Counted from the first letter of the stretch, positions 8,637 through 17,536 are shown. The stretch: 64,000 nucleotides of DNA from RYN-230 sp963782185 (GCA_963782185.1 CAWAJB010000024.1:1-64000); one strand, 5' to 3'. The notes: a model not told the origin generated them from the letters alone. Translations and numbers: made by a program.

Positions 8637-9464
8637 ATGACCGTTCTGGTGGGGACCTCGGGGTGGCAGTACCGGGACTGGCGGGACGGGCTGTACCCAC
8701 AGGAGGTGGCGCAGAAGCGGTGGCTGGAGCACTACGCCACCAAGTACATGACGGTGGAAAATAACGGCACGTTTTACCGGTTGCCGTCTCGGGAGACGTT
8801 CGGGGGGTGGCGGGAACGGACGCCGGGTGACTTCGTGATGGCGGTCAAGGCGAGCCGCTACCTGACTCATGTCCGGAGGTTGCGGGATCCGGCTGAGCCT
8901 GTCGCGCGGCTTCTGGCTGCGGCGGCAGGGCTGGGGCCGAAACTGGGGCCGGTGCTGCTTCAGTTGCCGCCGACCATGACCGCTGACCCTGGGCTGCTGG
9001 ATGCGTGCCTGACGGAATTCCGGGAGGCCTGGCCCGCGGTCCGGGAGGATGGGCCGGAGGTGCTGCGGATCTGTGTCGAGCCGCGGCACGAGACGTGGTG
9101 GACGGACGAGGTGCGGGGGATCCTGGCTGAGCATGATGCTGCCCTCTGCTGGGCGGACCGGCTCGGGCGGCCGGTCACGCCGCTGTGGCGGACAGCCGGC
9201 TGGGGGTTCCTGCGCTTCCACGAGGGTGCCGCGGACCCTTGGCCCCGCTACGGGGAGGACGCCCTCCGGTCCTGGGTGGACCGGATCAGGGAGGCCCGCC
9301 TGACCCGGGCCGACGTGTACGTCTACTTCAACAACGATCCCGGCGGGGCCGCCGTGGTGAACTCGGCTGAGTTCGCCGCGCTGGCCCGGCGGGCCGGACT
9401 GGCCCCGACCCGCACTCCCGAGGTCGGTGAGGTCGCCCTGACCCCGCCCTTACCGACGTGGTGA
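8637..9464 (+). CDS. DUF72 family protein
   Basis: A 275-residue protein of the DUF72 (YecE-like) family, which adopts a TIM-barrel fold with unclear biochemical function. It opens with VLVGTSGWQYRDWRDGLYP and continues with VENNGTFYRLP and FVMAVKASRYLTH, the family's best conserved segments; YFNNDPGG lies near the C-terminus. The ATG at 8637 puts the first strand at residue 2 as in relatives; an ATG at 8613 adds 8 residues. It is a single gene that converges on the secreted hydrolase, with only 14 bases between stop codons. Confidence 0.85.
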   Translation: MTVLVGTSGWQYRDWRDGLYPQEVAQKRWLEHYATKYMTVENNGTFYRLPSRETFGGWRERTPGDFVMAVKASRYLTHVRRLRDPAEPVARLLAAAAGLGPKLGPVLLQLPPTMTADPGLLDACLTEFREAWPAVREDGPEVLRICVEPRHETWWTDEVRGILAEHDAALCWADRLGRPVTPLWRTAGWGFLRFHEGAADPWPRYGEDALRSWVDRIREARLTRADVYVYFNNDPGGAAVVNSAEFAALARRAGLAPTRTPEVGEVALTPPLPTW

Positions 9465-9478
9465 TCGCCGGTGAGTGG

Positions 9479-10324
9479 TCAGCCCGCGTAGTTGCTGAAC
9501 ACGGGCAGGTAGGCGCCGGACTGCCCGGCCGCCGTGGGGTGGTAGGACTCGCTGACGTCCAGGAAGTTGACCGAGTGGAGCCAGCTGCCGGAGTCGCAGA
9601 TCTCGTGGCCGCCGAAGACCCCGCGCACGTCGGCGAACACATCACCGTGCCGCGCCGCGGCCGCCTGAATCTGGCTGTCGAGCTGGTCGGCACCCCGATT
9701 GAGGTCGGTCCGGTCGGTCGTGCTCAGGCCGATGCAGGACGAGGATTTCGACAGGTCGTAGAGCTCCGGGTAGTCCAGGACGACGACCCGGGCGTTCGCC
9801 GCGTGAGCGTGGATGGCGTTCAGCACGGAGTCGAGCTCACCCGGCAGCTGCGAGGCGGTCAGGGCCTCGGCGTGCTGCACGGCGCGGACGCAGCTGCTCT
9901 GCGGCAGCAGCACGCAGGTTTCCATCACCGAGGAGAAGCCGACATCATTGCCGCCGACCGTGATGGACACCAGGGTGGTGGCGGAGCTGAGCGCGCCGAG
10001 CTGGGAGCTGAGCACGTCCGCCGTGGTCGCGCCGGAGCAGGCCTCGGACGCATACGAGGCGGGCTGGTTGGCGGCATCCCACAGGGCCGGGTAGGCGTTG
10101 GTGCTCTGGTCACACGACCCGCTGGAACCGGTGTAGCTTCCGGCCCCGACACCGGAGGAGTAGGAGTCGCCGAGCGCCACATAAGCCGCGGCGGACTGGG
10201 CGCTGGCCGCGGCGGGGGCCAGCATGGCCAGTGACAGGCTGCCGAGCGCCGCCGCGGCGAGCACGGCGGCACCAGTGCGGAGAGCGAGGACGGCCGAACG
10301 GGGGCGGGGGGCTCGATGGCGCAC
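9479..10324 (-). CDS. Secreted SGNH/GDSL-type lipase or esterase
   Basis: A 281-residue exported hydrolase. An N-terminal signal peptide (about residues 1-43) has basic residues, a long Ala/Leu core and an AASAQSA cleavage region. The mature protein begins with YVALGDSYSSG, block I with the catalytic serine; GGNDVGFS supplies the block III asparagine, and YHPTAAGQ near the C-terminus gives the catalytic histidine. Several paired cysteines suggest disulphides, as in the Streptomyces SGNH lipases. The GTG start at 10324 is preceded by AGGAGG at 4-base spacing. It is probably an extracellular lipase or acylester hydrolase; the substrate is unknown. Confidence 0.87.
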   Translation of the reverse strand: MRHRAPRPRSAVLALRTGAAVLAAAALGSLSLAMLAPAAASAQSAAAYVALGDSYSSGVGAGSYTGSSGSCDQSTNAYPALWDAANQPASYASEACSGATTADVLSSQLGALSSATTLVSITVGGNDVGFSSVMETCVLLPQSSCVRAVQHAEALTASQLPGELDSVLNAIHAHAANARVVVLDYPELYDLSKSSSCIGLSTTDRTDLNRGADQLDSQIQAAAARHGDVFADVRGVFGGHEICDSGSWLHSVNFLDVSESYHPTAAGQSGAYLPVFSNYAG

Positions 10325-10658
10325 AGGTCCTCCTTGACAACGCCGAGGCGGCTACTCGCCAGCACTGATGATCTACTCATCGGTAACCCTGGTGATCAGG
10401 CGCGTCAAGGAACGGTCATATAACGATCGGGCCACCGGGCCAGGGCCGGGTGGCCTGATCGCCGGGAGCGGAGGGCGGGTCAGGGCGCCGCAGCTCAGGC
10501 TTCCCCGGGACCCGCCCGTGGTTCATCCCAACTGCCGAGCCCGGCTACCGCAAAGGTATGACCGCCCGCGCTACCCGCCTTCCTACGATGTCAGCAACAC
10601 CGGGAAAGGCTGCCGAGGGCTCCTTGCTCCGGCCCGGCCGCTGAGGAAGGAAGTCATC
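10325..10658. other. Divergent intergenic region
   Basis: About 330 bases between the secreted hydrolase and the small zinc protein. It should hold both promoters. An AT-richer patch, GGTCATATAACGATC, sits near 10421-10435 in otherwise GC-rich DNA. No convincing paired -35/-10 boxes, palindrome or additional gene was found. Confidence 0.4.
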
Positions 10659-10916
10659 ATGAGCGTCCTAGTCGCCACTCCCGTGGACGTCCACTTCAGC
10701 GAGGTGCAGGAGATCGCCAGGGTCCCGGAACTCACGCACACCGATATCTGCGACCACGCGGACTGCCCGGCCCGTGCCATGGTCACCATCGTGACCGGCT
10801 GGAAGCCGCGCGCCGGTGTCGCCTACCGCGACCCATTCACGGTGACCCTGTGCCGGCACCATTTCGCCGAGGCCGAGCTGACCATCACGGCCGCCGGCTA
10901 CCCCGTAGTTTTCTAG
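10659..10916 (+). CDS. Small DUF7455-like zinc-binding protein
   Basis: An 85-residue protein with CDHADCPARAMVTI followed about 30 residues later by LCRHHFAEAE. The C-x4-C ... C-x-H-H arrangement and the overall pattern match small actinobacterial DUF7455-type proteins, which carry a CxxC ... CxHH zinc site; function is unknown. The start at 10659 is chosen because GAGGAAGGA lies 7 bases upstream and the conserved part follows; the frame is open further upstream but without coding character. It converges on gabT with 26 bases between stop codons. Confidence 0.7.
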   Translation: MSVLVATPVDVHFSEVQEIARVPELTHTDICDHADCPARAMVTIVTGWKPRAGVAYRDPFTVTLCRHHFAEAELTITAAGYPVVF

Positions 10917-10942
10917 GCATTACCGGGCAGCGCTGAGGCGGG

Positions 10943-12301
10943 TCAGAGCGCGGCGAAGGTGTCTTCCAGGATGGACAGGCCCTCTTCGAGCAGTTGCTCC
11001 CCGATCACCAGCGGGGGCAGGAACCGGAGCACGTTCCCGAACGTCCCGCAGGTGAGCACGACCAGGCCCGCGGTGTGGCAGGCCTTGGCCACCCGCGCCG
11101 CGATGTCCGCGGCCGGCTCGAGGGTGCCCGGGCGGACCAGCTCGATGGCGATCATCGCCCCGCGGCCGCGCACGTCGCCGATGACCGGGTAAGCCTCGGC
11201 CAGCTTGTGCAGCCGGGGCAGCATGATCTCGCCGATCCGGCGGGCCCGGCCGGGCAGGTCTTCCGCCGCCATGGTCTCGATGGCGCCCAGGGCGGCCGCG
11301 CAGGCCACCGGGTTCCCGCCGTAGGTGCCGCCGAGACCGCCCGTGTGCACCGAGTCCATGATCTCGGCCCGGCCGGTGACCGCGGCCAGCGGCATCCCGC
11401 CGGCGATGCCCTTCGCCGTGGTGAACAGGTCGGGCACGACGCCCTCGTGGTCGCAGGCGAACCAATCGCCGGTCCGGCAGAAACCGGTCTGGATCTCATC
11501 GGCGATGAGCAGGATCCCGTGCTCCTGGCAGAACTCGGCCAGCCCGGGCAGGAAGCCGTCCGGCGGCACGATGAAGCCGCCTTCGCCCTGGATGGGCTCG
11601 ATGATCACCGCGGCCACGTTGTCCTCGCCCACCTGGGTATGGATGAGCCCGGTGATCATGTCGAGCGCGTTCGCGGCGCACGCCTGCGGGCCTCCCGGCC
11701 AGCGCAGCGGGTACGCCATCGGCATCCGGTAGATCTCCCCGGCGAATGGCCCGAACCTGTCCTTGTACGGCATGTTCTTGGCGGTCAGGGCCATGGTCAG
11801 GTTGGTCCGGCCGTGGTAGGCGTGGTCGAACGCGATGACCGCCGGCCGGCCGGTGGCGTGCCGGGCGATCTTGACCGCGTTCTCCACCGCCTCCGCCCCG
11901 GAGTTCAGCAGCGCGGAGCGCTTCTCATGGTCCCCGGGGGTCAGGCGGGCGAGTTCCTCGCAGACCGACACGTACCCCTCGTACGGGGTGACCATGAAGC
12001 AGGTGTGGGTGAACCGGTCGGCCTGCTCACGGATGGCGGCCGAGACGCGGGGGGCGCTGTTGCCCACCGACGCCACGGCGATCCCGGATCCGAAGTCGAT
12101 CAGGGAGTTCCCGTCAACATCGATGAGCACGCCGCCACCTGCGGCGCTGATGAATACCGGGAGGACATGGCTGACCCCCCGGGCCACGCTGGCCTCACGG
12201 CGGGCCAGCAGCTCGCGTGAACACGGGCCGGGGATCTCGGTGACGAGGCGGCGCACCTGGGCCAGGCCAGGTCCGCCCGGAAGAGGCGATTGCACGGTCA
12301 T
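10943..12301 (-). CDS. gabT: 4-aminobutyrate--2-oxoglutarate aminotransferase
   Basis: A 452-residue class III PLP aminotransferase that transfers the amino group of GABA to 2-oxoglutarate, giving succinate semialdehyde. The ALLNSGAEAVENAVKIAR segment, YHGRTNLTMALTAK, the PLP-ring aspartate in LLIADEIQTGF and the Schiff-base lysine in TTAKGIAGG all match GabT, as does the FGNVLRFLPPL ending. The ATG at 12301 begins MTVQSPLPGG, close to actinobacterial GabT N-termini. The frame stays open upstream through the sigma/ectodomain remnant, but a strong hairpin at 12354-12383 and a clear N-terminus argue for a separate gene. No succinate-semialdehyde dehydrogenase lies beside it, although the ALDHs near 1 and 7 kb could serve. 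Confidence 0.9.
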   Translation of the reverse strand: MTVQSPLPGGPGLAQVRRLVTEIPGPCSRELLARREASVARGVSHVLPVFISAAGGGVLIDVDGNSLIDFGSGIAVASVGNSAPRVSAAIREQADRFTHTCFMVTPYEGYVSVCEELARLTPGDHEKRSALLNSGAEAVENAVKIARHATGRPAVIAFDHAYHGRTNLTMALTAKNMPYKDRFGPFAGEIYRMPMAYPLRWPGGPQACAANALDMITGLIHTQVGEDNVAAVIIEPIQGEGGFIVPPDGFLPGLAEFCQEHGILLIADEIQTGFCRTGDWFACDHEGVVPDLFTTAKGIAGGMPLAAVTGRAEIMDSVHTGGLGGTYGGNPVACAAALGAIETMAAEDLPGRARRIGEIMLPRLHKLAEAYPVIGDVRGRGAMIAIELVRPGTLEPAADIAARVAKACHTAGLVVLTCGTFGNVLRFLPPLVIGEQLLEEGLSILEDTFAAL

Positions 12302-12353
12302 ACAACTGACGATAGGCCACGAAGCCCCCGCTGTGGGCGGCGGATTTCCGCGG

Positions 12354-12383
12354 GCCGGCCGGCGGAGGGATCCGCCGGCCGGC
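12354..12383. terminator. GC-rich hairpin between the sigma remnant and gabT
   Basis: A 13-base perfect stem (12354-12366 paired with 12371-12383) with a 4-base loop, arms GCCGGCCGGCGGA and its complement. It lies just after the stop of the upstream minus-strand remnant and before gabT, so it fits a terminator for that locus. It lacks a clear U-tract, which is common in high-GC actinobacteria. Confidence 0.6.
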
Positions 12384-12393
12384 GGCGGGGCGT

Positions 12394-13558
12394 TCAGCCG
12401 GCCGGGGGGAATGACGTCACGGCGCCGAGCGTCACCGTGACCCGCCACCGCCCGGAACCGAGACGTCCCGACCCGATGGTGCCGGACGCCGTGTCCGGCG
12501 GGGTGGCGTCGGCGTGCTCCCAGACCCCCGGAACCAGCCGCAGGGCCGGCTGCCGCGGCGAGACCGCCCGGGTCACCCGCGCCGCGGAACAGGCTGGCCG
12601 GGACGGTCTCCCGGGCTGCCGAGGCGAATGGCCCGCTGGAGTACGCGGTGATCCGGGCCACGCCCGAGGCCGGGTAGGCGAAGCCCGCCAGGTGCAGTTG
12701 CCGGCCGCACGCGTGCCGCAGCACGGGATGCACGGCCAGCCTGGTTCCGTTGCGGAAAACCGCCGTGAGGCGGGTCACGGCGGGGGCGACCTGCAGGGCC
12801 GCAAAGCCGGCGCCCGGGTGACCGGGCGCGTCGTCGAGGAACGCCGCGGCGGTGATGGCCTGGCTGCCGGCCTCGGCGAGCAGGTCACCGACGGTGCCGT
12901 CGAGCATGACCGCGGGCAGGCAGCCAGACCCCCCGCCCGCGATGTTGCGCACCGACAGCTGCCAGGCCGCCCCGCCGGCCAGGCCGGCGGCGAAGGCGTT
13001 CCCGCCCGGCGGCAGGCCTGAGTTCAGGTCGCCGGCCGGCGGCACCGAGGCCACCGCCCGGGGAACTGGGCCCGGCCCCGGTCCGGGCGGCCGCCGGGCG
13101 GGCGGCGGGATTCCCGGGCTGGGCGTGCCCTCGGCGCAGCCGAGCGCGGCGGCGACCTGGGCGTCGCTGAGGTCCTCCCAGTACCGCAGCACCACGATCG
13201 CCCGCTGCCTGCCCGGCAGCTCGCGCAGCGCCGACAGCAGCGCGGAGCGCTGGCCGATCAGGTCGGACGGATCCGCGACCGGCCGGTCCGGCAGGTCACC
13301 CGGCTCCCGGGCGTGCTCGGTGACCCGGCGGCGGCGGAACCGGCGGCTGCTGGTGTTGACCAGGATGCGGCGCACGTAAGCGTCCGGGTCATCGGCCCTG
13401 CGCACCCGCCACCAGGCCGCGTAGGCACTGGCCAGTGCGGCCTGCGCCACATCCTCGGCCAGCCACCGGTCCCCGGTCAGCCCGTAGGCGAGCCGCACCA
13501 GCCCGGGCCAGCGGGCCGCCATGAACTGGCCGAACTCTTCCTGCCGGGTGGTCTCCAC
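12394..13558 (-). pseudogene. Broken ECF (SigE-family) sigma factor joined to a secreted-protein ectodomain
   Basis: From the GTG at 13558 the frame encodes a SigE-family ECF sigma factor: sigma-2 region with FMAARWPGLVRLAYGLTGDRWLAEDVAQAALASA, then LPGRQRAIVVLRYWEDLSDAQVAAALGCAEGT. At the point where the recognition helix (usually VKSQ...) should follow, near 13124, the sequence changes to a Pro/Gly-rich stretch. From about 13040 it continues into an extracellular-type domain (LPPGGNAFAAGLAGGAAWQLSVRNIA ... GFAYPASGVARITAY) of the kind encoded by the membrane/secreted partner gene next to such sigma factors. Near 12580 the reading frame shifts, and the C-terminal part (VPGVWEHADATPPDTASGTIGSG) continues in another frame to a stop at 12394. 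Loss of region 4.2 and of the partner's transmembrane segment suggests a deletion fusing two adjacent genes. Confidence 0.7.
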
Positions 13559-13737
13559 CGCATCAGTCGCCGCATCCAGAATGGCCGCCTCCTGAGTTAC
13601 ATCACATACGAGCACTAGTTGCCTACGCAGCGTTGCATCCCTGGACCGGGATTCTGCCGGGGATCTTCCGGGCCGCCGGCCGCTAGGGTGGGCCGGGCAG
13701 GAAGCCGATGACGCGCGCACTCTCGCAGGAGCAGGCG

Positions 13738-15093
13738 GTGCACACTTCCCACGGGCTCTTCGACGGGGTGTTCGGCCGTGGTGCCGTCGACACCTCCGAC
13801 CAGGCCTGGCTTCAGGCCATGCTGGATACCGAGGCCGCCCTGGCCCGGGCGCTCGAGCAGGCCGGGATGGCTGCGCCAGGAGCGGGCGCGGCGGTCACGG
13901 CGGCGGCCCGGGCCGAGGCTTTCGACACTGCGGATCTCGGCCAGCAGGCCGCGCTGACCGGCAACCCGGTGCCCGCGCTGGTCCGGGCGCTGACCCGGAT
14001 CTTGCCCCCGGGCCCCGCGGGAGCGGTGCACCAGGGCGCGACCAGCCAGGACATCATCGACACCGCGGCGATGCTGATTGCCCGGCAGTCGCTCGGGGTG
14101 ATCTCGGACGACCTGGCCGCGGCGGCCGCCGCGGCGGCCCGCCTGGCGGCCGCCTACCGGGACACCCTCATGATCGGCCGCACCCTGCTCCAGCAGGCCG
14201 TGCCGGTCACGTTCGGGCTGGTCGCAGCCGGCTGGCTGACCGGGCTGGATGAGGCCGCGGCCGCGCTGGACCGGGTTGCGGCCAGCCGTCTCGCGGTCCA
14301 GTTCGGCGGGGCCGCGGGCACCCTGTCCGCGCTCGGTGGCCGCGGCCCCGAGGTCGCGGCGCTGCTGGCCGCCGAGCTCGGCCTGCGGGCCCCCGCCGTG
14401 CCGTGGCACACCGACCGGCTCCGGATCACCGAGATCGCCGGGGCCTGCGCGGGTGCGGCCGGGGTGCTCGGCAAGATCGCGCGTGATGTCACCCTGCTCG
14501 CCCAGTCCGAGGTCGGCGAGGTCATCGAGGGTGGCGGGCCCGGCCGGGGCGGATCGTCGGCCATGCCGCACAAGCGGAACCCGGTCGCCTCGATCGCCGT
14601 CCTCGGCTGCACCCGGCAGGTCCCCGGGCTGCTCGCCACCCTGGCCGCCGCCGCGGAGCAGGAGCACCAGCGGGCCGCGGGGGCCTGGCACGCCGAGTGG
14701 GAGCCGCTGGCGGACCTGCTCCGGCTCACCGGCTCGGCCGCCTCCTGGGCCGCGGACCTGCTCACCGGCCTGGAACCCGATCCGGCCCGGATGCGGCGCA
14801 ACCTGGACGGGGCCGGCGGCTTCCCGATGGCCGAGCACGTCGCGGCGCTGCTCACGCCCGCGCTGGGCCGCACCGCCGCCCATGACCTGCTGGCCGGGGC
14901 CAGCGCCGCGGCCGTGGCGGACGGCCGGACGCTGGGCGAGGCGCTGCTGGACCGCCTGGACGCCGGCCAGCTCGGCCCGGCCGGGATCACGCCGGAGCAG
15001 GTCGCCGCGGCCCTGGACCCCGCCGGGTACCTGGGCGCGGCCGCGGGGTTCGTGGACGCGGCCCTGACCGCACACGCCAGGGCGGCGGGCTAG
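13738..15093 (+). CDS. pcaB: 3-carboxy-cis,cis-muconate cycloisomerase
   Basis: A 451-residue member of the fumarase/aspartase superfamily that lactonises 3-carboxy-cis,cis-muconate to 4-carboxymuconolactone in protocatechuate degradation. The superfamily signature GGSSAMPHKRNP is present near residue 275, with GATSQDIIDTA (the substrate-binding TSQD motif) near 100. Length and the following pcaC, I, J, H, G and D genes support pcaB over argininosuccinate or adenylosuccinate lyase. The GTG at 13738 follows GCAGGAGCAG; an ATG at 13708 would add 10 residues. It heads the pca cluster and is divergent from the sigma-factor remnant. Confidence 0.9.
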   Translation: MHTSHGLFDGVFGRGAVDTSDQAWLQAMLDTEAALARALEQAGMAAPGAGAAVTAAARAEAFDTADLGQQAALTGNPVPALVRALTRILPPGPAGAVHQGATSQDIIDTAAMLIARQSLGVISDDLAAAAAAAARLAAAYRDTLMIGRTLLQQAVPVTFGLVAAGWLTGLDEAAAALDRVAASRLAVQFGGAAGTLSALGGRGPEVAALLAAELGLRAPAVPWHTDRLRITEIAGACAGAAGVLGKIARDVTLLAQSEVGEVIEGGGPGRGGSSAMPHKRNPVASIAVLGCTRQVPGLLATLAAAAEQEHQRAAGAWHAEWEPLADLLRLTGSAASWAADLLTGLEPDPARMRRNLDGAGGFPMAEHVAALLTPALGRTAAHDLLAGASAAAVADGRTLGEALLDRLDAGQLGPAGITPEQVAAALDPAGYLGAAAGFVDAALTAHARAAG

Positions 15094-15230
15094 GATCCCG
15101 GCGGCCAGGACCCCGATGGCACGGCTGCCGGTACGGCCGGCCCGGGCGGGCCGCGCCGGCCGCGCCGCGGGTGGGTAACCTTCCTGGCCCGGCAGCGGCG
15201 TCGCTGCCCGGAGCCGTGAAAGGCGGAACC

Positions 15231-15608
15231 ATGGACGATGCTGAGCGCGCCGCGCAGGGGATGGCGGTCCGCCGTGAGGTCCTGGGCGAGGAGCACGTGG
15301 ACCGGGCGGTGGCTGCGACCACGCCTCTCACCGCGCCGTTCCAGGACTTCATCACCCGTTACGCCTGGGGGGAGATCTGGTCCCGGCCGGGGCTGTCCCG
15401 CGCCGAGCGGAGCATGATCACGCTCACCGCACTCGTCGTGCTCCGCCAGGAAGAGGAACTGGCCATGCACGTGCGGGCGGCACTGCGCAACGGCCTGACC
15501 CCCGGCCAGATCGGCGAGGTGCTGCTGCACACGGCCGTGTATGCCGGGGTTCCCGCGGCCAACCGCGCGTTCGCGATCGCCCGGCAGGTGCTGGCCGAGG
15601 CCGGGTGA
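15231..15608 (+). CDS. pcaC: 4-carboxymuconolactone decarboxylase
   Basis: A 125-residue AhpD/CMD-fold protein that decarboxylates 4-carboxymuconolactone to the 3-oxoadipate enol-lactone. It contains YAWGEIWSRPGLSRAERSMITLTALVVL and HVRAALRNGLTPGQIGEVLLHTAVYAGVPAA, the standard CMD core. The ATG at 15231 is preceded by AAAGGCGG. In many actinobacteria pcaC is fused to pcaD as pcaL; here the two are separate genes at opposite ends of the cluster. A 137-base gap separates it from pcaB. Confidence 0.92.
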   Translation: MDDAERAAQGMAVRREVLGEEHVDRAVAATTPLTAPFQDFITRYAWGEIWSRPGLSRAERSMITLTALVVLRQEEELAMHVRAALRNGLTPGQIGEVLLHTAVYAGVPAANRAFAIARQVLAEAG

Positions 15609-15673
15609 GATGGCCGCGGCGTCCCGGGCCGTCTGGGCGGTAATGTCCGTATGACGAACGGCTGTACTTATCG

Positions 15674-15698
15674 CGACCACATCGTCATGATGGTGTCG
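15674..15698. promoter_or_regulatory. Imperfect palindrome upstream of pcaI, candidate operator
   Basis: A 25-base imperfect dyad with outer arms CGAC/GTCG and inner arms around ACATC/GATGG lies about 100 bases upstream of pcaI in the largest gap of the pca cluster. Beta-ketoadipate genes are commonly controlled by IclR- or MarR-type regulators at such sites, but no such gene is in this window. The assignment is tentative. Confidence 0.3.
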
Positions 15699-15796
15699 GG
15701 TACGCGCGGGGTGCTCGCTGTCCCCATGGTTGCTGTGGCGGTGGCCGCTGGAACGGTGGCTGCTGTCGCGGTATTTGCTCTACTGGGCAGGAGGAT

Positions 15797-16666
15797 ATGG
15801 CGGAGATCGTTTCACTGGCCGATGCCGTCGCACGGGCCGTCCACGACGGGGATTCGGTCGCGATGGAAGGGTTCACCCACCTCATCCCGTTCGCGGCCGG
15901 GCGTGAGGTGATCCGGCAGCGGCGGCGTGATCTGACCCTCATCCGGATGACCCCGGATGTGCTGTACGACCAGCTCATCGGGGCGGGCTGCGCCAGCCGG
16001 CTGATCTTCTCCTGGGGTGGCAACCCGGGGGTCGGCTCCCTGCACCGCTTCCGCGACGCGGTGGAGAATGCGTGGCCGGGGCCGCTCCAGCTGGAAGAGC
16101 ACAGCCACGCGGGGATGGCGAACCGGTACGTGGCGGGCGCGTCCGGGGTGCCGTTCGCGATCTTGCGCGGCTACGGCGGCACCGGCCTCGAGGGCCTGCC
16201 CGGACTGGACGGGCAGCCTGCCATCCGGTCGGTCACCTGCCCGTTCACCGGCGAGCAGCTGACGGCCGTGGCCGCGCTGAACCCGGACGTGGCGATCATC
16301 CACGCCCAGCGGGCCGACCCGGCCGGGAACGTCCAGCTGTGGGGGATCACCGGAGTGCAGAAGGAAGCCGTGCTGTGTGCCCAGCGGTCGATCGTCACGG
16401 TCGAGGAGATCGTGCCGGAACTGCGGCCCCAGCCGGGGGCGGTCGTGCTGCCCTCCTGGGTCGTCAATTTCGTGGCTGAGGCGCCCGGCGGTTCGCATCC
16501 CTCCTACGCGCTGGGGTACTCAGCCCGTGACAACGACTACTACCAGGCGTGGGACGCGATCAGCCGGGACCGGGAGCGGTTCAGCCGGTGGCTGGCCGAG
16601 GAGGTCTACGGTGAGGCCGGGTCGCTGGCCGGTGCCGGGACCGACGGGGGAGGATGTGGGGCATGA
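15797..16666 (+). CDS. pcaI: 3-oxoadipate CoA-transferase, alpha subunit
   Basis: A 289-residue type I CoA-transferase A subunit. With PcaJ it moves CoA from succinyl-CoA to 3-oxoadipate. The opening SLADAVARAVHDGDSVAMEGFTHLIPFAAG includes the glycine-rich family region, and IHAQRADPAGNVQLWG is the conserved segment preceding the acyl-CoA site. AGGAGG lies just upstream of the ATG at 15797. The stop overlaps the ATG of the beta subunit (ATGA), as expected for an obligate heteromer. Its length and gene context fit PcaI; glutaconate- or 3-oxoacid-CoA transferases are relatives. Confidence 0.88.
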   Translation: MAEIVSLADAVARAVHDGDSVAMEGFTHLIPFAAGREVIRQRRRDLTLIRMTPDVLYDQLIGAGCASRLIFSWGGNPGVGSLHRFRDAVENAWPGPLQLEEHSHAGMANRYVAGASGVPFAILRGYGGTGLEGLPGLDGQPAIRSVTCPFTGEQLTAVAALNPDVAIIHAQRADPAGNVQLWGITGVQKEAVLCAQRSIVTVEEIVPELRPQPGAVVLPSWVVNFVAEAPGGSHPSYALGYSARDNDYYQAWDAISRDRERFSRWLAEEVYGEAGSLAGAGTDGGGCGA

Positions 16667-17520
16667 ACGCCACCGGGGCGGCCGTGCCGTCGACGAAGGA
16701 GCCTGCGGCGTTCAGTTCCGACGAGATGATGACGGCCTGCGCGGCCCGCGCCCTGCACGACGGCATGACCTGCTTCGTGGGCATCGGGCTGCCCAGCGCC
16801 GCGGCCAACCTGGCCCGGGCCACCCACGCGCCGAACCTGGTGCTCATCTACGAGTCGGGCACGATCGGGGCCAGGCCGGGCCGGCTGCCGCTGTCGATCG
16901 GTGACGGGATCCTCGCCGAGACCGCCGAGGCGGTCGTGAGCGTGCCCGAGATCTTCAACTACTGGCTGCAGCCCGGCCGGATCGGGGTCGGCTTCCTCGG
17001 CGCCGCCCAGATCGACCGCTTCGGGAACATCAACACGACGGTCGTGGGCCCCGATTACGCCCAGCCCTCGGTCCGGCTGCCCGGGGCCGGCGGTGCCCCG
17101 GAGATCGCCGCCTCGTGCCGCGAGGTGATCGTGGTGGTCCGGCAGAGCCGCCGGTCGTTCGTGGAGCGGGTCGACTTCGTGACCTCCGTCGGGTTCGGGG
17201 ACGGGGCCGGGTACCGGGAGCGCCTGGGACTGGCCGGCGCGGGCCCCCGGATGGTCATCACCGACCTGGGCATCCTCGAACCGGATCCGGCGACGTGCGA
17301 GCTCACGCTGACCGGACTGTATCCCGGGGTAACGGTGGCGGACGTGGCGGCCAAGACCGGCTGGGAGCTCGCCGTCTCGGATTCGCTGCACGTGCTCGAG
17401 CCGCCCACCGCGGCTGAGCTCACCGCACTGCGCCTGCTTCAGAATCCGGGCCAGCCTCAGAATCCGGGCCAGCCTCAGAACCAGGGCCAGCCTCAGAACC
17501 AGGCGGACAAGCCGAGCTAG
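16663..17520 (+). CDS. pcaJ: 3-oxoadipate CoA-transferase, beta subunit
   Basis: A 285-residue type I CoA-transferase B subunit, partner of PcaI. The catalytic glutamate is expected in VLIYESGTIGARPG, which matches the SENG/ESG region of the family. The start at 16663 is chosen because ATGA overlaps the pcaI stop and GGAGGA lies suitably upstream; an in-frame ATG at 16654 adds 3 residues. The extreme C-terminus (last 27 or so residues) is an unusual Gln/Pro/Asn-rich tail built from a repeated six-residue unit that is absent from typical CoA-transferases. This tail probably arose by 18-base slippage and is unlikely to be part of the fold. Confidence 0.88.
   Translation: MNATGAAVPSTKEPAAFSSDEMMTACAARALHDGMTCFVGIGLPSAAANLARATHAPNLVLIYESGTIGARPGRLPLSIGDGILAETAEAVVSVPEIFNYWLQPGRIGVGFLGAAQIDRFGNINTTVVGPDYAQPSVRLPGAGGAPEIAASCREVIVVVRQSRRSFVERVDFVTSVGFGDGAGYRERLGLAGAGPRMVITDLGILEPDPATCELTLTGLYPGVTVADVAAKTGWELAVSDSLHVLEPPTAAELTALRLLQNPGQPQNPGQPQNQGQPQNQADKPS
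17440..17508. repeat. 18-base tandem repeat in the 3' end of pcaJ
   Basis: Nearly four consecutive 18-base units (starts 17440, 17458, 17476 and 17494) encode QNPGQP / QNQGQP repeats. Units 1 and 2 are identical; units 3 and 4 share substitutions changing NP to NQ. The array lies just before the stop codon. Confidence 0.9.
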
Positions 17521-17536
17521 AAGGAGCAGCAGCCCG

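Noticed and set aside
10943..13720. A single 925-residue protein joining sigma factor, ectodomain and GabT
   Set aside because: The GabT N-terminus is clear at 12301, a strong hairpin lies before it, and the ectodomain C-terminus is in a different frame. The open frame through the spacer is a high-GC artefact.
15651..15911. Small ORF with a hydrophobic stretch (GVLAVPMVAVAVAAGTVAAV) upstream of pcaI
   Set aside because: It overlaps pcaI by 115 bases in another frame and lacks a good ribosome-binding site; the hydrophobic run is probably chance in GC-rich DNA.
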